Below, one piece after another: positions 4,867 to 5,090 of a stretch of DNA of 5,090 bases (positions are counted from its first letter, which is position 1; each line of letters begins with the position of its first letter). The notes beneath the pieces were generated by a model, which was given only the letters and a program-made list of their open reading frames with translations, ran no database searches and had not been told where the DNA came from. This DNA is from Nitrospirota bacterium. Its GTDB lineage: Bacteria; Nitrospirota; Thermodesulfovibrionia; Thermodesulfovibrionales; Magnetobacteriaceae. Location: positions 8,399 through 13,488 of the forward strand of contig JADFXO010000072.1 in the NCBI GenBank assembly GCA_015233485.1. The letters are read 5' to 3'. The translations under genes and the position numbers were made by a program.

Positions 4867-5090
4867 TAGAAAGCCCCCTGTGCGAAGGCCGGCATACCGT
4901 TAAACTCAGGGTACGAACCAACAACGCCCAGGAGGGCGAACTTGACATAGTTTGTGAAGCGGTTGAAGGTTATAAGTCATACTCGGAATTGAATCCAACG
5001 TTTTTTACATCATTTGACCTGCTGCTGGTGACATGTGAAATAACCAGGGTAATGGGATGGATTGTCACACCGTCGGGGCTGCAGAAAGTC
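4845..5090 (+). CDS. Plus-strand open frame without start codon, running off the right edge; possible gene fragment
   Basis: This frame is open for 82 codons from just after a TAA at 4842-4844 to the window end. There is no ATG before 5051 and no GTG before 5028. Codons show the purine-first bias of coding DNA, and the product from about 4881 looks protein-like (for example VKLRVRTNNAQEGELDIVCE and SELNPTFFTSFDLLLV). I do not recognise a family. The first part (4845 to about 4899) overlaps the GT2 remnant on the other strand, so real coding sequence probably begins near 4870-4900. It would be the 3' part of a gene whose 5' end was lost at the same junction that cut the GT2 gene. An 82-codon open frame by chance is possible. 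Confidence 0.35.

Noticed and set aside
4498..4869. Plus-strand 123-codon open frame opposite the GT2 remnant
   Set aside because: It mirrors the minus-strand frame that carries clear GT2 motifs; its product has no recognisable pattern and no separate start signal.
4920..5090. Remaining N-terminal half of the GT2 gene in another minus frame (a PDGVTIH stretch near 5074)
   Set aside because: PDGVTIH resembles the family's PDGTIQH motif, but the frame stops after about 40 codons, the distance to VTGAC is too long, and no other GT-A motif accompanies it.
1..5090. CRISPR array, tRNA, rRNA, transposase or toxin-antitoxin pair
   Set aside because: No regularly spaced repeats, cloverleaf, rRNA motifs, DDE transposase motifs or paired small genes were seen on either strand.

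Overview
The window looks like bacterial chromosomal DNA, probably from a Gram-negative (diderm) organism. The support is a Sec-exported beta-propeller protein, a lytic transglycosylase, an O-antigen-type glycosyltransferase remnant and a sigma-54-type promoter. Codon choice (frequent ATA and AGG beside many GGC/GCC) and the style of the intergenic repeats fit Nitrospirota or a deltaproteobacterial-type lineage, but this is a weak inference. No rRNA, tRNA, CRISPR array or transposase was seen.

Layout. All confidently called genes are on the minus strand, so transcription runs from high to low coordinates. At the right edge (4516-4899) is the C-terminal part of a GT2 glycosyltransferase that has lost its N-terminal half. 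Beside it a plus-strand open frame (4845-5090) runs off the window and also has no start codon, so the two meet head to head at what looks like a rearrangement junction. Sixteen bases after the GT2 stop is a small conserved-type gene (4293-4499) with a histidine-rich helix, closed by a G/C-rich hairpin. A gene-free stretch of about 350 bases (3942-4292) follows, with three inverted repeats. A soluble-looking lytic transglycosylase follows (3033-3941) with a good -24/-12 promoter at its start. After 107 bases that include a two-copy 26-bp tandem repeat comes the main gene (1-2925). Its frame stays open for 975 codons and leaves the window at base 1 without a stop.

Main result. The 975-codon product has a signal peptide, an extracytoplasmic region with FG-GAP/VCBS-like calcium-loop motifs, one transmembrane helix near residue 573-601, and a cytoplasmic helical region. 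It ends in a domain that aligns by eye with the N-lobe, hinge and catalytic loop of bacterial Ser/Thr kinases, with the key catalytic residues replaced. I read it as a transmembrane receptor-like protein with a pseudokinase domain. Its neighbour is a peptidoglycan-cleaving enzyme on the same strand, so an envelope-sensing role is possible but not shown.
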